Shown: one piece after another, positions 35,936 through 45,969 of the stretch
Layout of the letters: every line of letters starts with the position of its first letter
Numbering within the stretch: position 1 is the first letter of the stretch
NCBI RefSeq assembly: GCF_000020725.1
Contig: NC_011146.1
Location: forward strand, 2,355,501 to 2,419,500
Length of the DNA: 64,000 bases
Direction: 5' to 3'
Source: Citrifermentans bemidjiense Bem
Lineage (GTDB): Bacteria; Desulfobacterota; Desulfuromonadia; Geobacterales; Geobacteraceae
Made by a program: the position numbers and the translations under genes
The notes under the pieces: model-generated
Databases searched by the model: none
What the model was told of the DNA's origin: nothing
Seen by the model: only the letters and a program-made list of their open reading frames with translations

Positions 35936-37414
35936 ATGCGTCTCACCTATGCGAAGCGATGTGGTAGCGCGGTTTTGGTCCTTTTGGCAGCAACGGCACT
36001 TTGGACCGGATGTACCCATAACAAAGCGGAATCGAGGCCGCCGGCGGAGATGGCAGAGGAGCCGATGGATCCGGCCGATGCCGCCATCGACCCGGCTCAT
36101 TGGGGAAGGCTTTACCCGGTGCACTATCAGCAGTGGAAGCTCACCAGCGAACCGACTCCGGCCGGCTTGAGCAAGTACAAACGCGGGTACGACGTGGGCG
36201 AAGAGCGCCGCGACAAGCTGGACGAGTACCCATTCCTCGCGCTTTTGTACAGCGGATGGGGGTTCGGCGCGGAATACAACGAACCGCGCGGGCATTACCA
36301 CATGGTGCAGGACCAGCTTGAGGTGGATCCGGGCAGGCTCAAGGCCGGGGGCGCCTGCCTCACCTGCAAAACCCCTTACGCGCCGAAGCTGCAAAAGGAG
36401 ATGGGGAGAGCCTACTTCGCGACCCCCTACAAGGAAGTGCTGGCAAGGCTTCCCAAGCAGAACCAGACGCTCGGGGTGGCCTGCATCGACTGCCACGACA
36501 ACCGCGGCATGGAGCTGAGAATTTCACGCGAGTTCACGCTGGGCAAGGCGCTCAGGAAGATCGGGGTGGACCCGGCCAAACTCACTAGGGAGCAGAAGAG
36601 GACGCTTGTCTGCGCCCAGTGCCACGTTACCTACATGATCCCCAAGGACAAGGATATGCATTCGACGGACGTGGTGTTTCCCTGGGCGGGTAGCAGGGAA
36701 GGGGGGATACCGATCGAGAACATCATCAAGGACATCAAGAGTTCCCCTTCGCACCTTGAGTGGACCCAGGCGGTAACCGGCTTCAAGCTCGCCTTTTTAC
36801 GGCACCCCGAATACGAGTTTTACTCCAACAACAGCCCCCACTGGTCCGCTGGCGTTACCTGCGCCGACTGCCATATGCCGATGATGACCGTCAGCCACGA
36901 GAGCCTGACCGACCACAGGATCATGAGCCCGCTAAAGGGTGAGATGACGCAGTGCGCCGGTTGCCACGAGGAGAAAGCGCCGGAGTTGCGCGCCAAGGTG
37001 ATTGCGATGCAGGACCGCTTTATCGGCAGCTACCTGAAAACCGGGTATGCTGTCGCAGCCGACGCCAAGCTTTTCGAGATGGCCAACAAGGCGAAAGCGG
37101 CAGGCAAGCAGATCGACAACGAGGTCTACGGCATAGCCAGGGAGAATTACGAGCAGGCCTTCTACCGCCTCATCTTCGTCGGCGCCGAGAACTCCACCGG
37201 TTTCCACAACCCCAAAGAGGGGCTGCGGATCTTGGACGACGCCGCGCGCCACGCGGCCACCGCCGACATGCACCTGCGCCAGATGCTGGCAAAGGCGGGC
37301 GAGCGGGTCCCGGACCAGGTCGATCTTGAGCTTCCCAAGTACACCGGCAACCGCGGTACGAAGCATCTGCCGTTCCGACCGGAACATGAGATCAAGGCGC
37401 CCATCGTGAAATAG
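35936..37414 (+). CDS. nrfA: Pentaheme cytochrome c nitrite reductase, calcium-independent type
   Basis: Reduces nitrite to ammonium with six electrons in the periplasm. 492 residues. One CxxCK motif (CLTCK, active-site heme) and four CxxCH motifs (CIDCH, CAQCH, CADCH, CAGCH) give five hemes. The usual calcium ligands are altered: CHVEYY becomes CHVTYM and the KxQH stretch becomes FLRHPE, placing an Arg there, as in the Geobacter lovleyi NrfA subclass that uses Arg in place of calcium. The N-terminus has a signal peptide with a Cys at WTGC, possibly a lipoprotein. No nrfH quinol dehydrogenase gene is adjacent. The start ATG 35936 is chosen for its AAGGGGGG site; a terminator follows. Confidence 0.93.
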   Translation: MRLTYAKRCGSAVLVLLAATALWTGCTHNKAESRPPAEMAEEPMDPADAAIDPAHWGRLYPVHYQQWKLTSEPTPAGLSKYKRGYDVGEERRDKLDEYPFLALLYSGWGFGAEYNEPRGHYHMVQDQLEVDPGRLKAGGACLTCKTPYAPKLQKEMGRAYFATPYKEVLARLPKQNQTLGVACIDCHDNRGMELRISREFTLGKALRKIGVDPAKLTREQKRTLVCAQCHVTYMIPKDKDMHSTDVVFPWAGSREGGIPIENIIKDIKSSPSHLEWTQAVTGFKLAFLRHPEYEFYSNNSPHWSAGVTCADCHMPMMTVSHESLTDHRIMSPLKGEMTQCAGCHEEKAPELRAKVIAMQDRFIGSYLKTGYAVAADAKLFEMANKAKAAGKQIDNEVYGIARENYEQAFYRLIFVGAENSTGFHNPKEGLRILDDAARHAATADMHLRQMLAKAGERVPDQVDLELPKYTGNRGTKHLPFRPEHEIKAPIVK

Positions 37415-37431
37415 GGGCTCCCAAGCATTAA

Positions 37432-37470
37432 GATGCCTTCGCGGAACGCTCCCGCGAAGGCATCTTTCGT
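37432..37470 (+). terminator. Intrinsic terminator of nrfA
   Basis: GATGCCTTCGCGG (37432-37444) pairs perfectly with 37452-37464, followed by TTTCGTTT. It begins 17 bp after the nrfA stop. Confidence 0.85.
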
Positions 37471-37833
37471 TTCAGGCGTCCCCCCCCCTCGGAATTGGCG
37501 GGGGACTGGCTCCGAAGGTGCCTATCCCCCTAGCCATGTCCCCCCAGCTACGGACGAAACAGGAAGCGGGAGAAGGATTCGTCGCCGACCGCAAGTATCT
37601 TGGAGGGAGACATTCAGGTTGATTCTTCAAGTGTTGGGGGCCCGACTCTGTCAATGGCATCGACAGATACTCGACTGAGTTTAATGGAGCATGCGCTGTG
37701 ACTTGTAACTCTGATCTATATCTTGCTATTTCGACCGCTATTCTTAAGCGTTCCTTACTCAACCGCCTTGACTGAGTAGCTGCAGCCCGATAGACTTGCG
37801 AGCGGCAAATCAACGATCTTCATGGAGGGCTAC
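37471..37833. other. Gap with a G-rich palindrome and the methyltransferase promoter
   Basis: Near 37499-37527 is an imperfect palindrome GGGGGACTGGC...GCCTATCCCC, another dispersed-repeat type. The rest is lower in GC and should hold the promoter of the next gene. No protein or RNA gene is seen. Confidence 0.4.
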
Positions 37834-38841
37834 GTGGAAAAAAAGAACTGGACCATTCCCGAGCTTCTAGAGTTGTCTGGAGGTTACTGGAGCACCTGCG
37901 CTCTGCATGCCGGCGTCAAACTCGACGTCTTCAGCCAGCTCGACAAAGGTCCGCTCCCTGCTGAAACAGTAGCTGCCAGAGTAAAGAGTGACGAACGAGG
38001 CATCTCAATGCTGTTGCACGCGCTGGTGGCGTTGGGGCTGCTGGAAAAGCAGGGGGAGAATTTCGCTGCCACCCCCTTCGCCGCCTCCTATCTCTCCCGC
38101 AATTCCCACGAGTACCTGGGGCACATCATCATGCACCACCATCACCTGATGGCGAGCTGGGCCAACCTGGACCAGGCCGTTCGCACGGGCGAGCCGGTCC
38201 GCGAGAGGGTTTCGCATGAGGACGTTGAGTCGTCGCGTGAAAGCTTCCTGATGGGGATGTTCAACCTGGCCATGCAGCTCGCGCCGCGGGTGGTGCCGCA
38301 GATCGATCTTTCCGGGCGCCGCCGCCTCCTCGACATCGGAGGCGGGCCGGGGACCTACGCCATCTATTTCTGTAAGCAAAACCCCGATCTCGATGCCGTC
38401 ATCTGCGATCTGCCGACCACCCGCAGCTTCGCCGAAAAGACGGTGGCGCACTTCGATCTTTCGGACCGGATCGGTTTCATCGACGTAGATTTCGAAAAGG
38501 AAGAGCTTCCCGAGGGGTTCGACGTGGCGTGGCTGTCGCACGTGCTGCACGGCATAGGCCCCGCCGCCTGCGAGCGCCTGCTGAAGAAGGCCGTGACCGC
38601 TTTGGAGCCGGGCGGGCTGGTCCTGGTCCAGGAGTTCATCTTGGACGACACGAGGGACGCTCCCGTCTTCCCCGCGCTCTTCTCCTTGAACATGCTGCTT
38701 GGCACCCCCGATGGGCAGTCTTACAGCGAGGCTGAGATCGTCCGTATGCTGCAGAGTGCCGGTGCGAAAGACGTGCATCGCCTGCCGATCCAGCTTCCCA
38801 ACGGAGCCGGGATTGTGGCAGGGACAAAAAGCAGGGGCTAG
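37834..38841 (+). CDS. SAM-dependent methyltransferase, class I (O-methyltransferase type)
   Basis: About 335 residues. An N-terminal winged-helix dimerisation domain (about 10-100, with VAARVKSDERGISMLLHALVALGLL) precedes a Rossmann methyltransferase domain with LLDIGGGPGTYAI and a later LEPGGLVLVQEF. The layout matches hydroxyneurosporene/acetylserotonin O-methyltransferase relatives; the substrate is unknown. GTG 37834 is the better start because GGAGG lies 5 nt upstream; ATG 37822 has no ribosome site. It stands alone, with no pathway neighbours. Confidence 0.85.
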   Translation: MEKKNWTIPELLELSGGYWSTCALHAGVKLDVFSQLDKGPLPAETVAARVKSDERGISMLLHALVALGLLEKQGENFAATPFAASYLSRNSHEYLGHIIMHHHHLMASWANLDQAVRTGEPVRERVSHEDVESSRESFLMGMFNLAMQLAPRVVPQIDLSGRRRLLDIGGGPGTYAIYFCKQNPDLDAVICDLPTTRSFAEKTVAHFDLSDRIGFIDVDFEKEELPEGFDVAWLSHVLHGIGPAACERLLKKAVTALEPGGLVLVQEFILDDTRDAPVFPALFSLNMLLGTPDGQSYSEAEIVRMLQSAGAKDVHRLPIQLPNGAGIVAGTKSRG

Positions 38842-38853
38842 GGGCTGGGGCAA

Positions 38854-38941
38854 GTCCCCCTTTGCGAAGGGGGATTTAGGGGGATTTTCAGCTGGTGCCG
38901 GTAGATGCAAATCCCCCCCGCCCCCCCTTGGCAAAGCGGGG
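38854..38941. repeat. Dispersed CCCCCTTTGCGAAGGGGG-type repeat
   Basis: A TCCCCCTTT-GC-GAAGGGGGA hairpin at 38855-38874, then AGGGGGATTTT and a facing AAATCCCCCCC block ending in a CCTTGGCAAAGCGGGG half. It is an imperfect long palindrome between the methyltransferase and DUF1499 genes. Confidence 0.6.
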
Positions 38942-38976
38942 AGAAAACCGGGGCTGTTTGCAACGGGGGAGGTTCT

Positions 38977-39765
38977 ATGGAATACCAGGGGCACTCGAAG
39001 GACCAGATGCATTCTCCAAATCATTCCGACCGCAGCACCTGGCTGGTGTTGCCGCTTTTCGCCGCAGCTTGCGCCGTTGTCACCGTTATCCTGCTCTTGA
39101 GCTCCGGGCTCGGCTCCCGGGTCCATCTCTGGCACTTCCGAACCGGCTTCGCCTTGATCAAGACAGCCGGCTACATCGGTCTTGGCTGCGCACTACTGGC
39201 GCTGGTATCCGGGCTCATCTCGATCCGGAAGCGGCATGCCAAGGGGATACTCCTTTCACTGCTCGCCTTGCTGCTGGCGCTGGCTGCCTTCGGCATCCCG
39301 CTCTACTGGAAGACGCAGGCGCAGGCTTATCCCCGCATTCATGACATCTCCACCGACCTCCAGCATCCTCCCGCCTTCGTCGCGATCAGTTCGGCGCGCC
39401 ACGCTGGGGTCCGCTACCCTGGCGCGGCTGTGGCGGCCATGCAGCAAAAGGCGTACCCCGATCTGAAGACCGTGGTGCTTCCTTTTCCGCAGGTGGAAGC
39501 GTACAAGGTTGCGCTGCTGGCGGCGCGCGACATGGGTTGGGACATCGTGGCGGAACTTCCTGCCGAGGGGAAGATAGAGGCGACCGACACCACCAAGTGG
39601 TTCGGCTTCAAGGATGACATCGTAATCCGGATCCAGCCTGCGGGGAATCGTTCCCTGCTGGACGTACGCTCCGTCTCAAGAGAAGGCATAAGCGACGTCG
39701 GCACCAATGCGAAAAGGATCCGTGCCTACCTGTCGAAGGTGGTCCCCGAAAGCGTGAAACCGTAG
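38977..39765 (+). CDS. DUF1499-family membrane protein
   Basis: 262 residues. Three hydrophobic segments lie in the first 110 residues: one after the DRSTW start, one around GYIGLGCALLALVSGL, and one at the Leu/Ala-rich LLSLLALLLALAAFGIPL. The C-terminal soluble domain (about 120-262) matches DUF1499, with PPAFV, VEATDTTKWFGFKDDIVIRI and LDVRSVSREGISDVGTNAKRIR. The function of the family is unknown. The start ATG 38977 is preceded by GGGGGAGG. Confidence 0.88.
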   Translation: MEYQGHSKDQMHSPNHSDRSTWLVLPLFAAACAVVTVILLLSSGLGSRVHLWHFRTGFALIKTAGYIGLGCALLALVSGLISIRKRHAKGILLSLLALLLALAAFGIPLYWKTQAQAYPRIHDISTDLQHPPAFVAISSARHAGVRYPGAAVAAMQQKAYPDLKTVVLPFPQVEAYKVALLAARDMGWDIVAELPAEGKIEATDTTKWFGFKDDIVIRIQPAGNRSLLDVRSVSREGISDVGTNAKRIRAYLSKVVPESVKP

Positions 39766-39785
39766 TTCGCTACCGTGCATAAAAA

Positions 39786-39832
39786 AGGGGGACAGGCTAC
39801 TTTTTGAAATCAAAAAGTAGCCTGTCCCCTTT
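39786..39832. repeat. GGGGACAGGCTAC palindrome, copy 2
   Basis: GGGGACAGGCTACTTTTT, a GAAATC centre and the reverse complement. It is identical, including flanking A-run and TTTTCACT, to the copy at 40008-40053. It probably ends transcription of the DUF1499 gene. Confidence 0.88.
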
Positions 39833-40007
39833 TCACTCTGTCCCCTGTTTACCTGTGTAATTCCGTTGGGTTAGTGCCTGCCGAGCCTTAGATCCTTGTG
39901 GTGGGCCAGCTCCTTCCAGGTTGATCCTGCCTTTCTCGCGGCAATCAATGCATATCAGGGCCTGCTCCTTGGGCGCCGCCCAAATAAGTGCCATCTTCAT
40001 AAAAAAA
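39833..40007. other. 175-bp segment between two identical palindromes
   Basis: Bounded by identical 50-bp elements. The minus strand is open for 55 codons from ATG 40000 to 39833, with a CIDC pair, but there is no ribosome-binding site and no family match. It looks like a remnant or passenger between two repeat insertions. Confidence 0.4.
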
Positions 40008-40053
40008 GGGGGACAGGCTACTTTTTGAAATCAAAAAGTAGCCTGTCCCCTTT
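40008..40053. repeat. GGGGACAGGCTAC palindrome, copy 3
   Basis: Exact duplicate of the element at 39786-39832 in the same orientation. The two copies and the DNA between them make a direct-repeat-bounded unit of about 270 bp upstream of nifV. Confidence 0.88.
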
Positions 40054-40230
40054 TCACTTCAGGGAAACGACCTGGCCAAGCTCTGCCTGCCTGCCACTAC
40101 TGTCATCTTCTGCCGTTTAATTAAGCTGCTGCTGAGCCTGTAGCCAGGTCGGCGCAGCAATCCTCTTTGCCATCCTCTCAAGCTTTCCCGAAAAAAAGCC
40201 TGCGCAGCTTCGCAGAGTTAGCTCCCGGTC

Positions 40231-40246
40231 CAGGTGTGTATACCTG
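40231..40246. promoter_or_regulatory. Palindrome near the nifV promoter
   Basis: CAGGTGTGTATACCTG, a perfect 5+5 inverted repeat around GTGTAT, ends 15 bp before the -24 element of the nifV promoter. It could be an operator for an unknown regulator; it does not match the NifA TGT-N10-ACA site. Confidence 0.4.
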
Positions 40247-40261
40247 AACTTGGGCCGCTCG

Positions 40262-40277
40262 TGGCACAGCTTCTGCT
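40262..40277 (+). promoter_or_regulatory. Sigma-54 promoter of nifV
   Basis: TGGCACAGCTTCTGCT matches the -24/-12 consensus TGGCACGNNNNTTGCW at all but two fixed positions, with correct spacing. It lies 68 bp upstream of the nifV start. Confidence 0.75.
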
Positions 40278-40345
40278 AACCAGACTGCATCAGGGCAACG
40301 GCGCCCGGCACGCTTAACGGGGCGAAAGCTCCGGAGGAGGGCGAG

Positions 40346-41494
40346 ATGGCTGGAGTTACCAAATCCCAGGTTTTCATCGGCGACACCACGCTGCGAGACG
40401 GCGAACAGACGGCAGGGGTGGTCTTTACCGTAAAGGAAAAGATCTCCATCGCGAGGCAGTTGGACGCCATGGGCGTCCACGAACTGGAATGCGGCATACC
40501 CGCCATGGGCGAGGAGGAGCGCGACTCGATCCGGGCGCTGGTGGCGTTGGGCCTTTCGGCCCGGCTCATCACCTGGAACCGCGCGGTGGTGCCGGACATC
40601 GAGGCGAGCATCGCCTGCGGCGTCGAAGCCGTGGACATCTCGCTCAGCGTCTCGGACATCATGATCGAACACAAGATCAACAAGAGCAGGGATTTTGTGA
40701 AGGAACAGCTGAAGCGGGCCCTATGCTTCGCCAAGCAGAACGGACTCTACGTCTGCGTCGGGGGCGAGGACGCCAGCCGCGCCGACAGCGATTTCCTGAT
40801 CGAGTTGATGCAGATCGCCCAAACAAACGGCGCCGATCGTTTCCGGTTCTGCGACACGCTCGGCATCCTCGACCCCTTCGCCATGTTCGAAAAAGTGGGT
40901 CGCCTGAGAGCCGCGGTCCCCGGACTCGACATCGAGGTGCACACCCACAACGACCTGGGGCTCGCCACGGCGAACGCCCTGGCCGGGGTGAGGGGAGGGG
41001 CGTCCTACATCAGCACCACGGTCAACGGCCTCGGCGAGCGGGCAGGCAACGCCGCATTGGAAGAGGTGGTCATGGCGCTGAAGGTCGCCTGCGGCATTGA
41101 CGTCGGCATCGACACCAGGCGCTTTCAGTCGGTGTCCCGGCTGGTGGGGCGCGCCTCCAACCGCGAGGTCCCACCCTGGAAGGCTGTTGTGGGCGAGCGG
41201 GTCTTCTCCCACGAGTCGGGGTTGCATGCCGATGGCGTGCTGAAGGACCCGAAGAACTACGAGGGCTTCACGCCTGAGGAAGTGGGGCTGAAAAGGCACA
41301 TCGTGGCGGGAAAGCATTCCGGGACCAACGGGATCGTGGAAAGCTACCGTCAGATCGGCATTCCCATCTCCAGGGAAGAGGCGCAGGAACTGATGGACAA
41401 GGTGAGGAGCACCGCGCAGCGCATCAAGGGGCCCCTGGCGCCCATGGACCTGGTCAAGCTGCACAAGCGGAGAGGGGTTTCGCTGGCGGCCTAG
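40346..41494 (+). CDS. nifV: Homocitrate synthase
   Basis: Condenses acetyl-CoA and 2-oxoglutarate to homocitrate, the organic ligand of FeMo-cofactor. 382 residues of the HMG-CoA-lyase-like superfamily: DTTLRDGEQTAGV at the start (metal and catalytic Arg-Asp), HTHNDLGLATANA (metal His pair), and GLGERAGNAALEE. The C-terminal part continues with FSHESGLHADG and KHSGTNGI. NifV rather than LeuA or Lys20 is supported by the nif context and the sigma-54 promoter. GGAGGAGGGCGAG precedes ATG 40346. Confidence 0.95.
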   Translation: MAGVTKSQVFIGDTTLRDGEQTAGVVFTVKEKISIARQLDAMGVHELECGIPAMGEEERDSIRALVALGLSARLITWNRAVVPDIEASIACGVEAVDISLSVSDIMIEHKINKSRDFVKEQLKRALCFAKQNGLYVCVGGEDASRADSDFLIELMQIAQTNGADRFRFCDTLGILDPFAMFEKVGRLRAAVPGLDIEVHTHNDLGLATANALAGVRGGASYISTTVNGLGERAGNAALEEVVMALKVACGIDVGIDTRRFQSVSRLVGRASNREVPPWKAVVGERVFSHESGLHADGVLKDPKNYEGFTPEEVGLKRHIVAGKHSGTNGIVESYRQIGIPISREEAQELMDKVRSTAQRIKGPLAPMDLVKLHKRRGVSLAA

Positions 41495-41621
41495 CGCTGA
41501 AGGCACCGGAGCCCGAGCTTCGAATCGATGCGTAAAAGTTAGGCAGAAAATCAGGCAGGTGGTTGGACGGCAAGCCGGGAAGACAATTTTAAAAAGGTAA
41601 AGCGTAGTAAAATAAGCGTGA

Positions 41622-42767
<1,146 letters not shown>

Positions 42768-42771
42768 ATCA

Positions 42772-42843
42772 CCCACCCCCTGACCCCCTCCCGCCTACGC
42801 GAGCCGTAGCGCTTCGGCGCGCAGGCCCTTCGAGGGAGGGGGG
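42772..42843. repeat. GC-rich hairpin in the nifH-nifD gap
   Basis: ACCCCCTGACCCCCTCCC faces GGGAGGGGGG around a 40-nt core with a GCGCC/GGCGC-type pairing. It is related to the C-rich repeats at 8944 and 52197. A stable 3' structure after nifH could favour the usual excess of NifH over NifDK. Confidence 0.55.
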
Positions 42844-42866
42844 ACATGCTGAATAAGGAGACTTAC

Positions 42867-44309
42867 ATGTCTGAGGCACCAATAAAGAAGGTAGAAGGAA
42901 TTACAAAGGAATCTACCCAGGCGATGATCGACCACGCCCTGGAGATCTATCCGGAGAAGGCCAAGAAGAAGAGGGCGCCGCATCTCGCCCCCAACGAGGG
43001 GGAAGGGGCCTGCGTCAAGAGTAACCGCAAGACCGTCCCCGGCATCATGAGCGCCCGCGGCTGTGCCTACGCAGGTGCCAAAGGGGTGGTCTGGGGACCG
43101 ATCCGTGACATGGTGCACGTCTCCCACGGCCCGGTCGGCTGCGGCTGGTACTCCTGGGGTACCCGCCGCAACCTGGTCACCGGCGTGAACGGCGTCAGCC
43201 AGTTCGCCATGCAGTTCACCTCCGATTTCCAGGAGAAGGACATCGTCTACGGCGGCGACAAGAAGCTGAAGACACTTCTGGCCGAGGCGCACGACCTGTT
43301 CCCACTGGCGAAGGGGATCTCGGTCCTCTCCGAGTGCCCGGTCGGCCTCATCGGCGACGACATAAACTCGGTAGCGAAGGTCGCCTCGAAGGAACTGGAC
43401 ATCCCGGTCATCCCCTGCAACTGCGAGGGGTTCCGCGGCGTGTCCCAGTCGCTGGGCCATCACATCTCCAACGACACCATCCGCGACCACATCATCGGCA
43501 CCCGGGAATTCGCCGAGCCCGAGACCCCGTACGACATCGCCCTCATCGGCGACTACAACATCGGCGGCGACGTCTGGAGCGTTAAACCTCTGCTTGAAGA
43601 AATAGGGTTGAACGTCAAGGCGGTATGGACCGGCGACGGCGAATTGGAAAAGATCGCCGCCACGCACAAGGTGAAGCTGAACCTGATCCACTGCTACCGT
43701 TCCATGAACTATATGTGCCGCGTCATGGAAGAGAAGTACGGCATCCCCTGGCTCGAGTTCAACTTCTTTGGCCCGACCAAGATCCGCGAGAGCCTGAGGA
43801 AGATCGCCGAGTACTTCGACGACAACATCAAGGAGAAGGTGGAAAAGGCGATCGCTAAGTACGACCCCATCATGCAGGCGGTGATCGACGAGTACCGTCC
43901 GCGCTTGGAAGGGAAGAAGGTGATGCTCTACGTCGGCGGCCTTCGCCCCCGTCACACCGTTAACGCCTACGCGGACCTCGGCATGACCGTGGTCGGTTCC
44001 GGTTACGAGTTCGCCCACGGCGACGACTACGAGAGGACCTCCCCCGAGATGCCGGAAGCGACCGTCATCTACGACGACGCCTCCGAGCACGAGCTGGAGC
44101 AGTTCGTGGATGAGCTTCGTCCCGACCTGGTCGGCTCCGGCATCAAAGAGAAGTACCTGTTCCAGAAGATGGGCATCCCGTTCCGCCAGATGCACAGCTG
44201 GGACTACTCCGGCCCGTACCACGCCTACAACGGCTTCCCGATCTTCGCCCGCGACGTCGACATGGCCGTCAACAGCCCGACCTGGAAGCTGGTGAAGGCG
44301 CCCTTTTAG
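42867..44309 (+). CDS. nifD: Nitrogenase molybdenum-iron protein alpha chain
   Basis: Forms the alpha2beta2 MoFe protein with NifK and holds FeMo-cofactor. 480 residues. P-cluster cysteines are in [22 protein letters not shown] and [11 protein letters not shown]; the FeMo-co ligands are the Cys of [10 protein letters not shown] and the His of [11 protein letters not shown]. The sequence is the molybdenum type, not Vnf or Anf. I prefer ATG 42867, six bases after a perfect AAGGAG; ATG 42846 in the same frame would add seven residues. Confidence 0.98.
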   Translation: MSEAPIKKVEGITKESTQAMIDHALEIYPEKAKKKRAPHLAPNEGEGACVKSNRKTVPGIMSARGCAYAGAKGVVWGPIRDMVHVSHGPVGCGWYSWGTRRNLVTGVNGVSQFAMQFTSDFQEKDIVYGGDKKLKTLLAEAHDLFPLAKGISVLSECPVGLIGDDINSVAKVASKELDIPVIPCNCEGFRGVSQSLGHHISNDTIRDHIIGTREFAEPETPYDIALIGDYNIGGDVWSVKPLLEEIGLNVKAVWTGDGELEKIAATHKVKLNLIHCYRSMNYMCRVMEEKYGIPWLEFNFFGPTKIRESLRKIAEYFDDNIKEKVEKAIAKYDPIMQAVIDEYRPRLEGKKVMLYVGGLRPRHTVNAYADLGMTVVGSGYEFAHGDDYERTSPEMPEATVIYDDASEHELEQFVDELRPDLVGSGIKEKYLFQKMGIPFRQMHSWDYSGPYHAYNGFPIFARDVDMAVNSPTWKLVKAPF

Positions 44310-44319
44310 GGCGCAGATT

Positions 44320-44460
44320 AAGAGATGAACCAGATAAAGGTTAAGTAAAGGCAGTAGGAACAGCAGATAAAGCTTGAGATAAAGATTAAGTAAAGGCAGT
44401 AGGCAGTACCTGTTTTTGTTTTTTTCTCAATCTCAATCTTAATCTCAATCTTGATTTGAG
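44320..44460. repeat. GATAAA/GATTAA hexamer repeats, nifD-nifK gap
   Basis: Two near-direct copies of CAGATAAAG..TTAAGTAAAGGCAGTAGG (44331-44405), then a pyrimidine tract CTCAATCTCAATCTTAATC and on to 44460. The purine and pyrimidine arms can fold into a long imperfect hairpin with G-U pairs. Same type at 48884, 49725 and 50190. Confidence 0.75.
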
Positions 44461-44499
44461 CCGTGCGACGGATTAGTCGCCGACGAAAGGAGCACTACT

Positions 44500-45963
44500 A
44501 TGACTGCAGAAGCTGCCGTGAAATACGTCACTGAGATTCCCGAAGAGGAAGTGAAACGGGTCTCTGCGTGGATCAATACCGAGGAGTACAAGGAGAAGAA
44601 CTTCGCCCGCCAGGCGCTGGTAATCAACCCGCCGCACGCCTGCCAGCCGCTGGGCGCGGAGCTTGCCGCGCACGGCTTCGAGGGGACGCTCCCCTTCGTG
44701 CACGGATCGCAAGGGTGCGCCTCGTACTACCGCTCCACCTTCAACCGCCATTTCCGCGAGCCGGCTCCGGCCGTGTCCGACTCCATGACCGAGGACGGCG
44801 CGGTGTTCGGGGGGCAGAACAACCTGCACGAGGCACTGGAGAACGCCTACACCATCTATCAGCCCAAGATGATGGCGGTCTTCACCTCCTGCATGCCGGA
44901 GGTCATCGGCGACGACCTGACTGCGTTCATCAAGAACGCGAGGAACAAGGGGATCGTGCCGCAGGACTACCCGCTCCCCTACGCCAACACCCCGAGCTTC
45001 AACGGCTCGCACGTTCACGGCTACGACGCGATGCTCCTCTCCATCCTGCAGACGCTGACCGAGGGGAAGAAAGTCGAAGGGCGCTGCACCGGGAAGCTGA
45101 ACCTGATCCCCGGCTTTGACTGCAACACCGGGAACTACCGGGAGTACAAGAGGATCCTGAAGGAATTCGGCATCCCCTACACGCTTTTGGCCGACATCTC
45201 CGACACCTTCGATTCGCCCCTGGACGGCACCTACCGTCCCTACCCGGGCGGCACCAAGCTGGAGGACGCGGCGGATTCCATCAACGGCAAGGCAACTTTG
45301 ACCGTGGCGCCTTTTTCCAGCGCCAAGACCTTTACCTGGATCAAGGACAACTACTCCGGGACCCACGTCTCGCTGCCGACCCCGTTCGGGGTTGCTAAGA
45401 CCGACGCCCTGCTTCTGAAGCTCTCCGAGCTCTTCGGCAAGCCGGTGCCCGAGTCTCTCAAGGCCGAGCGCGGCTACGCCGTCGACGCCATGACCGACGC
45501 GCACCAGTACATTCACGGCAAGAAGTTCGCCCTCTACGGGGATCCGGATTACCTGATCGGGTATGTCTCCTTCCTGTTGGAGATGGGTGCCAAGCCGTAC
45601 CACATTCTTTGCAGCAAGGGGAACAAGAAGGTCGAGAAAGAGCTCCAGGCGCTTCTGGACGCGTCCCCGGACGGCAAAGGGTGCAAGATCTACATGGGCA
45701 AGGACCTCTGGCACATGAGGAGTCTGCTGATGACCGACCCGGTCGACGCGATGATCGGCGACACGCACGGGAAGTTCGCCGCGCGCGACGCAGGGATCCC
45801 GCTCTTCAGGTTCGGCTTCCCGGTCTTCGACCGCGTCAACCTGCATCGCTCGCCCCTCATCGGCTACCAGGGCGCCATCAACATGCTGACCGCCATCTGC
45901 AACAAGTTCATCGAAATCCGTGACGAGACCTGCGAGGACCGGCACTTCGAGATGATGAGATAA
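44500..45963 (+). CDS. nifK: Nitrogenase molybdenum-iron protein beta chain
   Basis: Partner of NifD in the MoFe protein, sharing the P-cluster. 487 residues. P-cluster cysteines are in NPPHACQPLGAE, VHGSQGCASYYR and FTSCMPEVIGDD. The N-terminal extension is short compared with Klebsiella NifK, the group seen in Geobacter and other anaerobes. AAAGGAG precedes ATG 44500. Large structured gaps of 190 and 152 bp lie on both sides. Confidence 0.98.
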   Translation: MTAEAAVKYVTEIPEEEVKRVSAWINTEEYKEKNFARQALVINPPHACQPLGAELAAHGFEGTLPFVHGSQGCASYYRSTFNRHFREPAPAVSDSMTEDGAVFGGQNNLHEALENAYTIYQPKMMAVFTSCMPEVIGDDLTAFIKNARNKGIVPQDYPLPYANTPSFNGSHVHGYDAMLLSILQTLTEGKKVEGRCTGKLNLIPGFDCNTGNYREYKRILKEFGIPYTLLADISDTFDSPLDGTYRPYPGGTKLEDAADSINGKATLTVAPFSSAKTFTWIKDNYSGTHVSLPTPFGVAKTDALLLKLSELFGKPVPESLKAERGYAVDAMTDAHQYIHGKKFALYGDPDYLIGYVSFLLEMGAKPYHILCSKGNKKVEKELQALLDASPDGKGCKIYMGKDLWHMRSLLMTDPVDAMIGDTHGKFAARDAGIPLFRFGFPVFDRVNLHRSPLIGYQGAINMLTAICNKFIEIRDETCEDRHFEMMR

Positions 45964-45969
45964 AAACCC

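Noticed and set aside
39833-40000. 55-codon minus-strand gene
   Set aside because: No ribosome-binding site, no family, and it lies between two repeat elements; kept only as a passenger segment.
40231-40246. NifA upstream activator site
   Set aside because: The palindrome does not fit TGT-N10-ACA and is too close to the promoter for a typical enhancer site.
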